From: Paralithodes platypus
Taxonomy: Eukaryota; Arthropoda; Malacostraca; Decapoda; Lithodidae
NCBI GenBank assembly: GCA_032716605.1
Contig: CM064569.1
Span: 12,059,493 to 12,123,492 of the forward strand
DNA length: 64,000 nt
Direction: 5' to 3'
Shown here: positions 1-11,098 of the stretch, piece by piece
Layout: every line of letters begins with the position of its first letter
How positions within the stretch are numbered: position 1 is the first letter of the stretch
Translations under genes and position numbers: made by a program
Notes under the pieces: generated by a model
What the model saw: the letters and a program-made list of their open reading frames with translations, nothing else
Told to the model about the DNA's origin: nothing
Databases searched by the model: none

Positions 1-342
1 ACATAATACCATTGTTAGCTGAGAGTTGATCATCAGCCAGTTTATAACCCTTGCTTCTGAGAAATTTCAAATGTGGTTGAATCTCTGATGCTATATAGAA
101 ACTGGGTAGTTTGTCGACCACAACAGCCTTGATGGGACATACCTTTCTTCTATAAACATAGGAAATCTCCACTATATCATAGTCACTGGAATCTACTTCA
201 CCAGTGAAACCATAGAGATGCAAATTCTCTTGACCCTTGCTGGTACACTTGAGCTGGGGTAATGATGACTGCAGAACGAATAACCTCTGTGAGCACTGGT
301 CAAGTAAGCTGCGCGTCAATATAGGCTTATTATTACTCCCCA
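1..342 (-). pseudogene. BEL/Pao retrotransposon pol, protease region (partial)
   Basis: Reading leftward, one open minus-strand frame continues off the window edge. It begins near KPILTRSLLDQCSQR and proceeds through LHLYGFTGEV and AVVVDKLPSFYIASEI. This layout is that of the aspartic-protease-like segment (DUF1758 type) that opens the Pol part of BEL/Pao polyproteins and would release Gag and Pol. The expected D-S/T-G-S active site reads D-Q-C-S here, so activity is doubtful. The frame differs from the Gag frame just upstream; the two are separated by a frameshift around 345-360. RT, RNase H and integrase would lie beyond the left edge. Confidence 0.72.
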
Positions 343-1620
343 CTACTGGCAGCATCTAGTAGGAAGCAATTGACATTCTCGAGAAGCAATGGACATGGCA
401 GATACTTTATCACCCTCGCTCTTACTCTTCTCATTTGACTCTTTGGTGGTTCTCCCTTTTTCTTTGCCGTCGTGCCGATCAGACTGGGTGCAAAGGGAAA
501 ACCAATGTTTCCCCTTGCAATACTTACAAGGTTTGATGTAGGAATTGGTGCAAGTACTGTTGAAGTGGTCTCTTGCCAGACAGCTGGTACATAACTTAAG
601 CGATTTAGCCTTGCCAATTTTCTGTGTAGCCTTAGGATACTTAGGACACTGGTACCACAGATGACCGTGGACACTGCACAACTTGCTACCTAATGATATT
701 GGCCTTTTCTGTTTAGGAGAAGTCTGTACCGGGAAAGCTGCAGTGGATGGCGACATCTCCACTTGTAGGTAGTGTCCAGTACTCTCCATATTGAAGACTT
801 CAGTCTGGTACACCTGCACCAACGCTTCCAAGTTTAGTGGAGAGTCGCTTAGTTGTCGTCTTACGATCTCCTTTAGGGGAGAGGGTATCTTGTTCAATAT
901 ATTTACACTAAATATTTCCTCCTTGGTGATGGCCATTGTCTCCATAGATCGGAAGAGGCTCTCAAAGGAGGCATAGTACTCCTTTAGGTCTGTCACATCA
1001 TAGGATAGAGGATCTAGAGTGAAGAATTTAGTAATTAATGCGGTCTTGATGACTTCCTCTCTCCCGTAACTTCTTTTCAGCAACTCCACTGCAGACTCGT
1101 AGCTTATAGCTTATAGCTTGTACCCATCGATCATCTTCAATGCCTCCCATTTCAATTGGCCACGGAGATAGGTGAACCTTTGGATGGATGTGAGTGTTTT
1201 ATTCCGAAGGACGGAACACTCAAAGATATCCCAAAATCCAGTCCAGGTAGTCGAATCCCCGGAAAAGGTAGGCAAAGTAAGCTTCGGCAGGTTAAAGCCA
1301 GTCGCCTTTGGTGTACCGGTATCCTTAACAGGGTGTGTTTCTTGTGTGGAAGATAGTCTGGCTAAGGCTGTATTAACATCCTCAACGTACTCAAGATCTG
1401 CTGACATTTCTTCTTCCACATCGTCAGTACTTGTCAATAAATCATATACCTGCTGAGCATAATTATCATAAGTGGCTAGCGATTTAGTTACAGTAGCAAA
1501 TTTACCCTTAATTTGATCAGCTGAGGCACTTAATAAAAAATCATCAAGATCTCTTAAACACCTATTTAAACTTCCCTTCATCCCTCCCTTCAGAATCCTA
1601 AGCTTCTTTATATCTGTCAT
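343..1620 (-). pseudogene. BEL/Pao retrotransposon Gag, one in-frame stop
   Basis: Starts at a Met at 1620 (MTDIKKLRILKGG). A predicted helical N-terminus is followed by LPKLTLPTFSGD and FWDIFECSV, the signature of the DUF1759 Gag domain of BEL/Pao elements, then AVELLKRSYG. A cysteine/histidine-rich nucleocapsid region follows near 520-680 (repeated C-x2-C and C-x4-H spacings). A TAA at 1108-1110 interrupts the frame exactly where relatives carry GY-x-L-T-A; reading resumes in the same frame. The stop lies in a local repeat of a 7-base unit. Gag would package element RNA in cytoplasmic particles. It is followed by the protease segment on the left and preceded by an 832-bp leader on the right. 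Confidence 0.8.
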
Positions 1621-2429
1621 CGTTAAAGTCTGAATCTAGGCTATTAACTCTCTAAACTATAAAGCAAACTAGTTACACAAATTAATTTAAATAAAAAAAT
1701 GTGGCAATAGCATTGCCACTCCCAATTTGGAAACGGTCATTAGGCTACTAGCTGCAGTAGGATGAATTAATTGAATTAATAAGGCAAATTGACAAGTAGC
1801 AGAAACAAACTAGGGCTAGAGAAAGAAGGGTAAATTAAAAGAACTGACTAGTAATAAGTATTAGGCCTAGCCCAGCTGCCCATCCCTCAATCATGAGGTC
1901 TGTTGGCTGTCAAACGCTTAGGAATCAACAGAGACCGAACCCCATGACCGTAATTAGGCAACTAGGCTATACAATTTAATTAAATGAGTCACATGAGAAC
2001 CCTTCCCACCGGCAAAATTAAGAAAAGAGTTGCATATGGCCTAAAGGCTAAACTTAAAGTCACCAAGTAGGGTACCACGAACAGTGTCATCAAAACAACC
2101 ACAGACACTCAGTAGCCCTAACCAAAAAAAAAAACGCGAGAAATGGTAGCAAACCGAGACACCCTCACACACATACCTAGCCCAGCAAACCCCCAAACAA
2201 GGTAAGCAGCACCACGTCGAAAAAAGTGGGAAACTAGTTCCCCCAAACTAACAGCCACCGAAAAAAAAACAGACAGGGATAGCTAAGCAACGTAAGCATA
2301 AAAAAAATAAACACAAAAAAAAAAAAAAAAAACGCAAGGGCAATTTGCCCAACCCCTAGCGCGGCAGCCATTTGTAACACCAAGCGAAAGCGGATGCAAA
2401 CATAACACTACTACTGTAATAAATAAGTA
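1621..2429 (-). other. Untranslated leader of the BEL/Pao element
   Basis: This stretch between Gag and the primer-binding site holds no long frame on either strand. It is purine-poor on the minus strand, with A-runs on the plus strand around 2127 and 2316-2333. A long leader would carry packaging and dimerisation signals, but none can be pointed to here. Confidence 0.5.
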
Positions 2430-2447
2430 CTAGAGTTCGAAGGACCA
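2430..2447 (-). promoter_or_regulatory. Candidate primer-binding site of the BEL/Pao element
   Basis: On the minus strand, five bases after the LTR end, the sequence reads TGGTCCTTCGAACTCTAG. It starts with the TGG needed to pair with a tRNA 3' CCA end. I cannot name the tRNA. Position next to the LTR is the main support. Confidence 0.5.
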
Positions 2448-2452
2448 TTATA

Positions 2453-3027
2453 TGTCGGGAATTTAGATAAAGAGGTTAAATTGAATATCACTGGTACATG
2501 AAAATATCCCAACAAATAGTTATAATATAATTACCAACGAAGTATTCGATGGGTGTAATCCAGTCCCCCACACATGGCTAATTCAATTGCATGACATGTA
2601 GGAATGTTCACATAATACAATATCGATACAATGAACTTAGCTTAGAGGACTGGTGATGTAGGACTGTTGATATAGATTAATAATTGTAGCACATGGTGAA
2701 CTATGGGTTGAATCAGAGCCGGGGAGGGGGGGGGGGGGGGGGGAAGTTGTTGGCTGTATGATTGAGAGACTAAAGGGCCGGCGTCCGATCGCTTCGCGAA
2801 ATTACATATGGCTGCCGGCTCATAATAATTATAACCCATAACTTGGTTTCATGATACATCTAGAGCTGATGTAGATATTTATACATTACAGTTAATATTT
2901 AACCTACACTTAATAATAAACTACAATACACAAAGAACTAGCCGAAATCGTACATGCGATACGATACCGCCAAATTCAAATGCCCTATTGGACCTAAACT
3001 GTCGGGATCATTACCCTATTCCCGACA
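2453..3027 (-). repeat. BEL/Pao 5' LTR (575 bp)
   Basis: The segment opens on the plus strand with TGTCGGGAAT and closes with ATTCCCGACA, a perfect 10-bp terminal inverted repeat with TG..CA ends. The Gag-proximal side abuts the candidate primer-binding site. A third copy of TGTCGGGAT at 3000 lets the last 28 bases fold as a hairpin. It contains an 18-base G run at 2726-2743. The flanking bases at 3028-3032 (TAGGC) would be one target duplication; the partner is outside the window. Confidence 0.65.
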
Positions 3028-3540
3028 TAGGCTAAGGAAAGTGACTAGAATAGGCTAATTTAGATAGTACAGTATTTACGTTAAAGTTTCGTGATAGCTA
3101 ATTATGATGATGTGACTATGAATATGAGATGGAAGTGAAGCAAAAACACCTAACTATCAGAAAATGAAGAATAAAGTGCTTAGCGTGTGTCTGGGACTGA
3201 GGTTGGTTGGAGAGTGTCTGCGAGAGACCCTACCTCGAGTCCCTCGTGACAATCGACGCATGCGCAAGGCATGCGGAAAATGTATCCCACCCTTATACAA
3301 TGAGATACACGGGAATTATATTAATAAACAACACAGTAATATATGGGAATTATAATCCTACAATACTTTCCCATATTTAACTATAGAATAAGATATTCTT
3401 CCCAACATATGGAACGTTCAACCTAAGGTTACGGGAGCGTTCAACTTAAGACTACGGAACGATACGTAACGCTACATTAACACAAATTACGTAGCATTGA
3501 TACTGCTCATACTAAATAAAGTATATAGAGTATGGACAAC
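3028..3540. other. Unassigned AT-rich flank
   Basis: No protein motif, tRNA-like element or clear repeat is visible. Short frames here are not conserved in any way I can recognise. Confidence 0.4.
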
Positions 3541-3963
3541 GCTAATCCCAGAAATGCTCTGACCCCTTTAACGTTGGTGGGGGGGGTTAATTTTACTTAT
3601 TGCCTGTAATTTTGCTGGGTCTGGGGCGATTCCTTCTTCCGAGACGATGTGGTCTAGGAATTGAACTTCTCTTTGGGCTAAAGTCCATTTAGAAGGTTTT
3701 AGTTTCAACTGGGCATCTCGAATTCGTTGGAATACCTGTCGGAGGCATTGAATATGTTCTGCCCAGGTTCTACCAAAAACGATGATATCATCTAAGTATG
3801 CCAAGCAAGTTTCCTAGGTTATTCCTTGTAACACGGATTCCATCAATCTAGAAAAGGTGGTAGGACCATTACAGAGGCCAAAAGGCAGTACGGTGAATTC
3901 ATGCAGTCTCCCCCTGGCTGGTTGAGAAGGCTGTTTTCTGTTGGTGTTCCGGAAGTACAGGTA

Positions 3964-4605
3964 CACCCATTCATAAAAAGAAAGGTACCCCCCTGATCGA
4001 GAGATCTGAAGCCTCATACTATTTAGTTGTGGTAACACTGGCACTGAACCATCGACGGCACGTAAGTGGGTGGTGACTGGATTGTGGGAGGGAGTAGGGA
4101 GCTGATCTAAACGAAGCAATGCTTCACTTCGCATTGACAATCGTTTTGCCAATTCTCTCTCTCTCATATCCACATATATAACTATATATCTACATCTATC
4201 TGTCTGTCTATCTTTCTATAAACTAATTACATTCAGTTTTCTAATAGACATATCCCACCTGAATCCTACATAATTTTCAATAATACAAATTTGGCTATTT
4301 TTTCGAATAGTGATATCCTTGGAGTATGCCAATTTCAGATGGACGTCTTATGTCAGATCTATTTTTAAAAATGCTTCAAAGACTAGGAAGGACGTCCTTT
4401 CCGAGAGAGAGAGAGAAGTAGCAAAACGATTTTCAATGCGAAGTGAAGCATTGCTTCGTTCAGATCAGGTCCCTACTCCCTCCCACAATCCAGTCGCCAT
4501 CCACTTTTGTGACGTCGATGGTTCAGGACCAGTGTTACCACAACTAAACAACATGATGCTTCAGATCTCTCTATCAGGGGGGTACCTTTCTTTTATGAAT
4601 GGGTG
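3964..4605. mobile_element. MITE with ~203-bp terminal inverted repeats in Gypsy RT
   Basis: Bases 3964-4166 and 4403-4605 are inverted copies of each other at roughly 88-90 percent by eye, starting CACCCATTCATAAAA at the left and ending with its complement. The insertion falls inside the RT codons for YWQ/VP. On the left it is flanked by TA (3962-3963), on the right by TG (4606-4607), read as a mutated TA duplication. TA duplication and CA-starting ends suggest mobilisation by a Tc1/mariner-type transposase. The 236-bp centre has no coding capacity. Apparent protein similarity between the two arms on opposite strands is only the inverted repeat. Confidence 0.75.
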
Positions 4606-4720
4606 TGCTTGCCAATATCTGGCTTGCAAATCAAGGGTGGTGAACCATTTTGCACCTAGTAGGGAGTCTAGTGAATCATCGATGCGAGGGAGTGGTGTTG
4701 CATCCTTGATGTCTAGCGGG

Positions 4721-5115
4721 CCCTCTGTGGCCGTTTTGGGCCTTTTCAGGCCATTCTGACTGCTATATCAACCATCAGTATGAAAGGAACTGTATTGCGC
4801 CAAAAACTAGGCGGAAATCGCTACACAATGACGCCACATACAGCTACGTAGCACTCGTGGAGCACTGACAGTGTTACCTCGAATATGGAAGTTTAGCTGA
4901 TTTTGCTACCTTGCTCACTTTTAGCGAACTATTGGTTACACTGTCATCCTCCCGTGCGGTGGGGGAACTGGAGTTAGTGTGGGCCGGGAGGCCACAGATG
5001 TCGGACGTATGGATCATTACTATCCCTCCCATTTTCACTCGATTTTCACCCTTTTTTCACCCGTTTTTTGCCAGTTTTTTTAACTCGACATAAGTCGCGC
5101 GCCGCTAGTTAAGGG
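4721..5115. mobile_element. Candidate TTAA-type (piggyBac-like) non-autonomous insertion
   Basis: Gypsy RT reading stops at RQLN on the right (near 5116) and resumes at LDIKD on the left (near 4718), so about 395 bp is foreign. The insert begins CCCT and ends AGGG, and the right flank is TTAA (5116-5119), the hallmark of piggyBac insertion. The left TTAA is absent, as if four bases were lost, and inverted ends beyond CCCT/AGGG are not evident. A piggyBac transposase lies 11 kb away. Confidence 0.4.
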
Positions 5116-5602
5116 TTAAGTTGTCTATAGTCTATGCAGAATCTAGTAGATCCATCTTTGTTTCCTACTATTACTACTGGAGAAGACCAAGGACTGGTGG
5201 AAGGTTGCTCTACTCCTGTGGCAAACATGTCCGTTACTTGCAATTCATCTTCTTGCCTTTGAATCAGATTTTTCCTGCGGATGGGTTGTTTGATGGGTTG
5301 TCCTACAGTATGGATGGAATGATGAAGTACGTTGATTTGTCAGACGTCTCAGCTGGATGTGGCGAAGATGTCTTGGTATGAAGTCATCAAGTCACGTAAG
5401 TCAATTTGTTGTTGGGAGTCAAATGAGAAGGAATGTCAGGTAGTTTGAAAGTTGGAGAAAGCTCATTATCCGTGGACAAGGATAGTTCTTCTGTGTGTGT
5501 TTCTAGCTCTCCAATAGCTAACCCTTTTGGTAACGTGATAGATTGATCAGAAATGTTAGCAATCCTAATGCAATTAAAGTAGAAACGCCCTCCGCCAATC
5601 AC

Positions 5603-5932
5603 TGCGCCCCCTTTTACTGGCTTGCACGGCCAGTTGATTCTGACAGCTCACGGCTGCAACATGCCACGCCACGCCCACCAGCCAATCAGCGGACTTCATT
5701 ATCGGAGCACGAAGCTGGACTTCTTATTCCACCTCGAAAGTCACTCTCTTTCTCTGCGTTAAGAGCTCCTTCTGATTATCCCCTAAGTAATACTTCGTTG
5801 CCAGCCCTGTACTCCCGTAATCCACCAAAAGAGGTTTATAATCAACTTCCTGGGACTTACTATGAAGAGGATAGAGAGGAGATGAAGGAAGCAAGAAGTC
5901 AGTGCGAGCAGAATGCCATGCGGGTCCCTCAG
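5603..5932. other. Unassigned GC-richer stretch upstream of promoter-like cluster
   Basis: Frames are open on both strands, but neither resembles a known domain. A CCAATCAG box occurs at about 5682. It may be LTR or promoter-proximal sequence rather than coding. Confidence 0.3.
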
Positions 5933-6026
5933 CCAATGGCAGCGCGAGAGAGCGGGAGCCAGGACTATAAAGGGAGGGGGGGGGGGCGCGTTGCAGTCAT
6001 TCGCCGGCCAGACAGCACCGGGTCCA
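5933..6026 (+). promoter_or_regulatory. Plus-strand RNA polymerase II core-promoter-like cluster
   Basis: CCAAT at 5933-5937 is followed by TATAAAGG at 5966-5973. GCAGTCATT near 5993 resembles the arthropod initiator, with its A about 29 bases after the TATA start, and GGTCC near 6021 resembles a downstream promoter element. A G run (5975-5986) lies between. About 240 bases of GC-rich transcribed-looking sequence follow, then AT-rich DNA. It faces away from element C, so it may be the promoter of an unrecognised LTR or a host 5' exon. No protein can be assigned downstream. Confidence 0.4.
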
Positions 6027-6469
6027 GATCTCGCAACCTACTTGCTCTCTCGCACTTGGGCACTCACGGGAATTCGGCTCCAGTCTCCCAGCCCTCGCCT
6101 TTTGTTCCATCAGGCACAACCCAGGCCTATCATCAGCTCTTCCATACTAAGGCAGATACACCCTCAGTATCTGGCCGCCTGTCGTCGCATCGCAGGCTTG
6201 CATACCACTACAGCCAAGCGATTCAAGAGGACGACAGATAGTAGAGGAAGAGCAAAGATTTCCAGTTGAGATAAAGAAAGAGAGAGACTGCAGAACTGAC
6301 TCGGTGGCCATCACTTATAAAAATTAATGTGTCCTTCTAGGACAAGACTAAAGGAAAAAGAATTTAGACTTACCTGAATATATAAAGATGATGATGTGTT
6401 ATTAATTAGTTATTTTTGTTAGCAGCGGCACCAGCCGAAGAGTTATTATATAGGATCTGATAGGAGAGA

Positions 6470-6692
6470 TTAAAGATTAAAAAAGTAAAAGTAAAGAGGG
6501 AAGGAAAAGAATACTTGTGTTAATAAATGAGGCAACTAGTAAGTTAAAGAGGGAAACAGTTGTTTAGTTGCTAAATATATTAAAGATTAAAAGAGTAAAA
6601 GTAAAGAGGGGAGGGAAAGAATACTTGTGTAAATAAATGAGGCAACCAGTAAGTTAAAGAGGGAAACAGTTGTTTAGTTGCCAATTAGGTTA
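6470..6692. repeat. Two-copy tandem repeat, ~111-bp unit
   Basis: Copy 1 (6470-6580) and copy 2 (6581-6692) share TAAAGATTAAAA, AATACTTGTGT, GAGGCAAC and GTTGTTTAGTTGC with few differences. The unit is non-coding. Confidence 0.75.
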
Positions 6693-6952
6693 GCTATAGC
6701 TAGGGAAGGACACTAGTCCATCTGAATCACTCATTAAGTTGTGTAAAAGGAAACTGTAAAGAAGGAAACTAGTCCAATGTGAGTTGCGTTATTATTAAGC
6801 CAAACAGAGCTATTCCGTATATGCGTTTGAGGCACGGTTCATCTTTTGGTAGAACGATTATTGGTCATATTGAAAGGTAACATAGCATGTTGGTAATAGA
6901 GTTACTTAAAAGTAAATTCGGAAGGTGTTAGTGAGCTATAGGTTATAAACCA

Positions 6953-7170
6953 TATTGTGAAGTAACTGGGTGACGGAACCCAATAGTGTCATTGAGATAA
7001 AGATTGTAAACCTATATTGTGAAGTAACTGGGTGACGGAACCCAATAGTGTTAATGAGGTAAAGATTGTAAACCTATATTGTGAAGTAACTGGGTGGCTG
7101 AACCCAATAGTGTTAATGAGGTAAAGATTGTAAACCTAGATTGTGAAGTAACTGGGTGACAGAACTCATA
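6953..7170. repeat. Tandem repeat, ~62-bp unit, 3.5 copies
   Basis: Units begin ATTGTGAAGTAACTGGGTG at about 6953, 7015, 7077 and 7139, and carry GAACCCAATAGTGT and AAAGATTGTAAACCTA. Copies differ at a few positions and the last is truncated. There is no unique spacer, so this is not a CRISPR-type array. Confidence 0.8.
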
Positions 7171-7446
7171 TTATACGTGAGAGAGACCTTGTAATTTTAT
7201 TCGGTAATGTGTATGATTTTATTGTCATTGTCGAGGTTCTTGTGTAGTAACGACGGTTGTGTCAAAGGAATAAATAGAGTCTATGTATTGAGGAGATAGA
7301 TTATATATGATATAGCCTTGGTATTGAGAAAGGATACATAAGGATTAGTAAACGTGGGAAACCTAAAGAGTAGAGGAAAGAATAACACTTTTGTTTTAGT
7401 TAGCCAAGGAGTAAATGGTTCATTATATTAGGCCCTGGTCTTAATA

Positions 7447-9243
7447 TGTTACGACCGGCACTACGAAATAAACAAGGGCACTTAATAATGGACTAGATGA
7501 TAGGCTATATCTGCAACAACGGTACGCTAATTCCAAACCCTCGAACTATTACGCCGGTGAACAAAACACTTAAACCCTCCAGAGTTAATCCACTGGATAA
7601 CGGGGTATCAATTAACTGGGTTTTAGTGCATTTCTCTTCTCCAAAGGCTTTCCGGTGACGGCAAAGCCTACTCACAACAGGAGTACTTTACGTTAATAAA
7701 ATGCTCTTAAGTAATAACAATGCTTGAATAAACTATAACGAGATTTAATAAAGGAGTATATGCTTACGTTAACTTTAGTGTGAGTCTGTACTTAACACTA
7801 AACTCTTCAATGCTCTATGAAAACACTGGAAGTCTAGTCCTACAGCAATCAGATAAAGAATCTTCTGAAAACATCTGATGCTCTAAGATGCTCGTCAATA
7901 TAGAACAGAAATAATGCAGGGGCAGGACACCAAAGGGTGTATCTTAAATACACCAATAAGTAGGATACATATATATAAAACAAGGGAGTGCAACAACTCT
8001 GTGACAGCACTAATAATAGCCGCTCAAAACAGTACTTCTTTAACCAACGTAACAGCCAAACTGGGTTGTGCACTATGCATCAACCTAGGCTAAAATAAGG
8101 CGTGAATAATTCCTAAAGCATACACAACTAAAGTTAATAAACACAATGCTGTCTTTCTCACTAATAAAGTCTAGCAGTGGCATAAAAGGTACCAGGAAAC
8201 TAGGCAGAGCGCAAGCATACTCGTAGCCTACTGTCTCCCCTATAACAGATTTCCCTTATGTTACGTTAAGTGACTTGGAGGCTCTCTTGGTAAGTCCAGA
8301 TCTCAAGTATCTGGTCTTACCCTGGCGCTCCACAAAGGTCAACAAAATGAGGTAGCAAGCATATAAGTAAGAGTAGGCAAAAGCCCTTCACTTGTATACT
8401 GCTACACATGCAAAGGAAAAATATGCACAAGGGTTACAGGCTACCTAGCTTCGTCGAAGTCGTACAGCCTGACTTGCCACATACATAACTCAGACAACGA
8501 CCAAAGATACCCTCCACTGTCTAGCATTAAATAGTAGGAAAGAACAGTTCAATAATTAGAAGCACCCAAATACTATGCTACCATGTGACTATGACTCTAA
8601 TAATCCCTAAAGCTAGTGCAAAACATGTATGTGAGAACTGGCGCTGGTAATATGACTGGCCGACTATGGAAGTCGTATGCGAGAACCAGAAGGGATAAGT
8701 AAATTAATAAAGATGAGAAGTATTGGAAAAGAAGAAGTTCAGAGAGAGAAACAGTAGTACAGGGGGTTAGATTGGGGACAGATTGCAAGGGACATGTAGG
8801 ACCAAGCACGCTATGCCAAGCTCTCCAGGAGACACGCAAATAGGAGCCCCCCAGCACTAACAAAGACAGCGGCACCCAATCACAGACGACTACGTCATGA
8901 GGAGCAGGCGTCATATGACGCGCCAGGCCCGCCGGCCAATCACAAGCGTGGGAAACTCCGCCCGAGCAAGGAAGGCACACGTACATACACACGCACATAA
9001 TACCACCTTGCTGCTCGCTCTCTTTCTCCTTACAATTTCACACAACATATCTTATACTCTATCAATGATATAAAATACTTGCAAATGTCACAGACAAGAA
9101 TAAAGACCACCACTGATCTGTCTGTGACAACATGAACACTATGAAACAAAGAACATCGTTCTACGATTATAATAGCCCATTTCACTGCCCTGGCGAGTGC
9201 TAGCGAGTTACGAGTACATTCTGGCAAGCTGACCAGCGTAACA
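7447..9243 (-). repeat. 3' LTR of element A (1797 bp)
   Basis: It runs from TGTTACGACC to CAGCGTAACA on the plus strand, with a 7-bp inverted end TGTTACG/CGTAACA. Its first 268 bases match 14812-15079. It is unusually long for a Gypsy LTR. A CTCGCTCTC-rich GC segment near 8870-9030 on the internal side could hold the minus-strand promoter, but no TATA box is certain. Confidence 0.8.
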
Positions 9244-9656
9244 CCCCGCCCAAGATGTGGGACGTTTCAGCCTCAGGTGAACTCCACATCTGACCAGACA
9301 GAATGCCCACCAACCCCGCATCACCCAGCTACTCTCCCAAGTTGTGAAAACAAGGCACAATCACAAACATAAAACACTTCATTATGAAAAAAAAAAAATC
9401 TACACAATACTTCCCCAAAGTAATGGCATAATAATAATTATATCACGCTCAACGAGCAAGCTTCACCAAGCCTAGCCTACTAAGACAACAACTCAGAGTG
9501 TCTTAGATTCTTGCTGTAATATACTGAACTTATATACTATCAAAAAGAAAGAGTTTTTATGTGAGTTTTTTTTATATTTTTTAATAGTGTTTTTGGCGGC
9601 GTTGCACTACAGGGGCAAGCCTAATTTTTCTCCACTCCACCAAACACACCTGTGGT
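9244..9656 (-). other. 3' untranslated region and polypurine tract of element A
   Basis: Next to the LTR the minus strand reads GGGCGGGG (9244-9251), a short polypurine tract for plus-strand priming. The rest is non-coding; AAAAAGAAAGAGTTTTTAT near 9543 recurs in element B near 62115. Confidence 0.6.
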
Positions 9657-9659
9657 GAT

Positions 9660-11095
9660 CTACCCTGGGTCCTCCACCATGGACAAACAGTCAGCTATCA
9701 CATTGTCACAACCGGCAATATGGCGAATTTCCAGATTATACTCCTGCAACATTAAAGACCATCTGGTTAGCCTCATATTCCGGTTGTGGAACTGATTCAA
9801 AAACTTCAAAGGGTGGTGGTCAGTGTAAATCACCACGACTGGGCCAAAAGCGGGAACATACACCTCAAAGTGCCTGAACGCCAGCACAATGGCCAGAAGC
9901 TCCTTCTCTACTACGGAATAGTTCTTTTGTGCTGAGTTGAACTTTTTAGAAACGAAGCTTACTGGGTGTTCCACACCTTCTGTGTCTGTCTGCAACAAGA
10001 TGGCACCAGCCCCTACGCCGCTAGCATCTGTCGCTAGCTGAAAAGGTCTTGAGAAGTCGGGGGCCCTGAGTATGGGGTGAGTGCACAACAGATGCTTCAC
10101 CAGTGAGAAGGCCTTCTCATACTCAGGTGCCCACCCAAACTTTTTCGTCTTTGCAAGTAGGTCCGTCAGAGGAGCCAACACCGAGGAGTATCCGCGGATG
10201 AATCTGCGGTAATACCCAATCATGCCCAAGAACCTCATGATCTGTCTTTTGGTGGTCGGCCTGGGGAACTGGTTAATAGCCTGTATCTTGGTAAGGGGGG
10301 GGGGGGGGGGGGGCACACCTGGCCTAACCCTACCACAAACCCCAGATACTGCACAGTTGCCCGAACAAAATCACATTTGCCCAGATTGACAACCAAATGA
10401 GCCTCACTCAGCTTCCTGAACAGTGCCCCGATGTGCTCGCAATGGCTTTCAAAGTCATCATCGTAGATTATCACATCATCTAGATAAACGGTGCAGTTAG
10501 GGATCTCCTCCACTAACTCATTCATCAGGGATTGGAAAGTTGCAGGTGCATTCTTCAGCCCATACGGCATAACTTTGCAACGGTAAGTGTTCCCATCCAC
10601 CACAAACCCGCACACCTGCTTCGCCCACTCAGACAACGGCCCCTGCCAGTAACCCTTGACAAGATCCACCTTGGTGAGGTAACGTGCACACCCGATCTTG
10701 TCAACACTGTCATCTACGCGGGGAAGAGGGTAGGCATTGGTGGGGGTTAAGCCGTTCAACCGCCTGAAGTCAATGCAAAACCTGACCTTGCCGTCTGGTT
10801 TAGGCTGCAGAGTGACGGGAGATGTCCACCTAACCGCCCCTTTTTCTATCAGCCCCCTCTCCAACATGTAGCCTAACTCCGCTCGGAGAGCCGGAAGTTT
10901 AATGGGAGGTACACGATAGGGCACTGATTTAAAGGGGGGGTGGTCTCCAACGTCCACATCATGCACCGCATGAGTTGTGAGGCCTGGGTGCTCGGCAAAC
11001 ACAGTGGGGTATAAACTAAACAGGTGCTGGATCGCTGCACGCTGTTGCTCAGGCAGGTGCTCAAGTGCTTCCACATCCACCTGGTTCGTGTTTCC
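9660..11095 (-). pseudogene. Element A reverse transcriptase and RNase H
   Basis: From 11095 leftward: HPGLTTHAVHDVDVGDHPPF leads into RT with KVRFCIDFRRLN, YPLPRVDDSVDKI, TKVDLVKGYWQ, MPYGLKNAPATFQ and YLDDVIIYDDD, giving the catalytic Asp in motif A and the YLDD box. The connection GYYRRFIRGYS leads to RNase H (LATDASGVGAG, VEKELLAI, YTDHHPLKFL). The frame ends VIADCLSMVEDPG then stop at 9657-9659, with no integrase after it. A 19-base G run at 10295-10313 shifts the frame; element B has a short ordinary coding stretch there. The Pro/Gly-like translation at the run is an artefact of the homopolymer. Confidence 0.85.
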
Positions 11096-11098
11096 CGC

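Larger units (their letters stand above)
3541..5602 (-). pseudogene. Ty3/Gypsy pol remnant (element C), reverse transcriptase
   Basis: Read leftward: a pre-RT segment with LPKGLAIGELETHTEE (5602-5387), then [11 protein letters not shown] and [11 protein letters not shown] (to about 5116), LDIKDATPLPRIDDSLDSL and WFTTLDL (4720-4608), LHEFTVLPFGLCNGPTTFSR, YLDDIIVFG and the connection region (3960-3568). These are RT motifs in the Gypsy order, including the YLDD catalytic box. Two insertions (3964-4605 and about 4721-5115) split it. There are stops near 3811 and 5340, a frameshift near 3895, and another at the G run near 3581 after which NVKGVRAFLG continues in a new frame. The protein would have copied element RNA; this copy is dead. 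Confidence 0.8.
6027..7446. other. Unassigned region with tandem repeats
   Basis: Apart from the two repeat blocks listed separately, this AT-rich stretch shows no coding signal. It ends at the LTR of element A. Bases 7442-7446 (TAATA) would be that element's left target duplication. Confidence 0.4.

Noticed and set aside
4310..4759. Plus-strand frame resembling the minus-strand frame at 3814-4173
   Set aside because: The resemblance is the inverted repeat of the MITE, and its right part is antisense to Gypsy RT.
5543..6241. 232-codon plus-strand open frame
   Set aside because: It spans the promoter-like cluster and overlaps the Gypsy remnant on the other strand; no domain pattern. GC-rich chance frame.
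6953..7170. Regular repeats that might suggest a CRISPR array
   Set aside because: Contiguous 62-bp tandem units without unique spacers in a eukaryotic window.
7849..9227. Minus-strand frames inside LTR A
   Set aside because: They lie wholly inside the 3' LTR and show no domain; no envelope-like gene follows RNase H in A or B.
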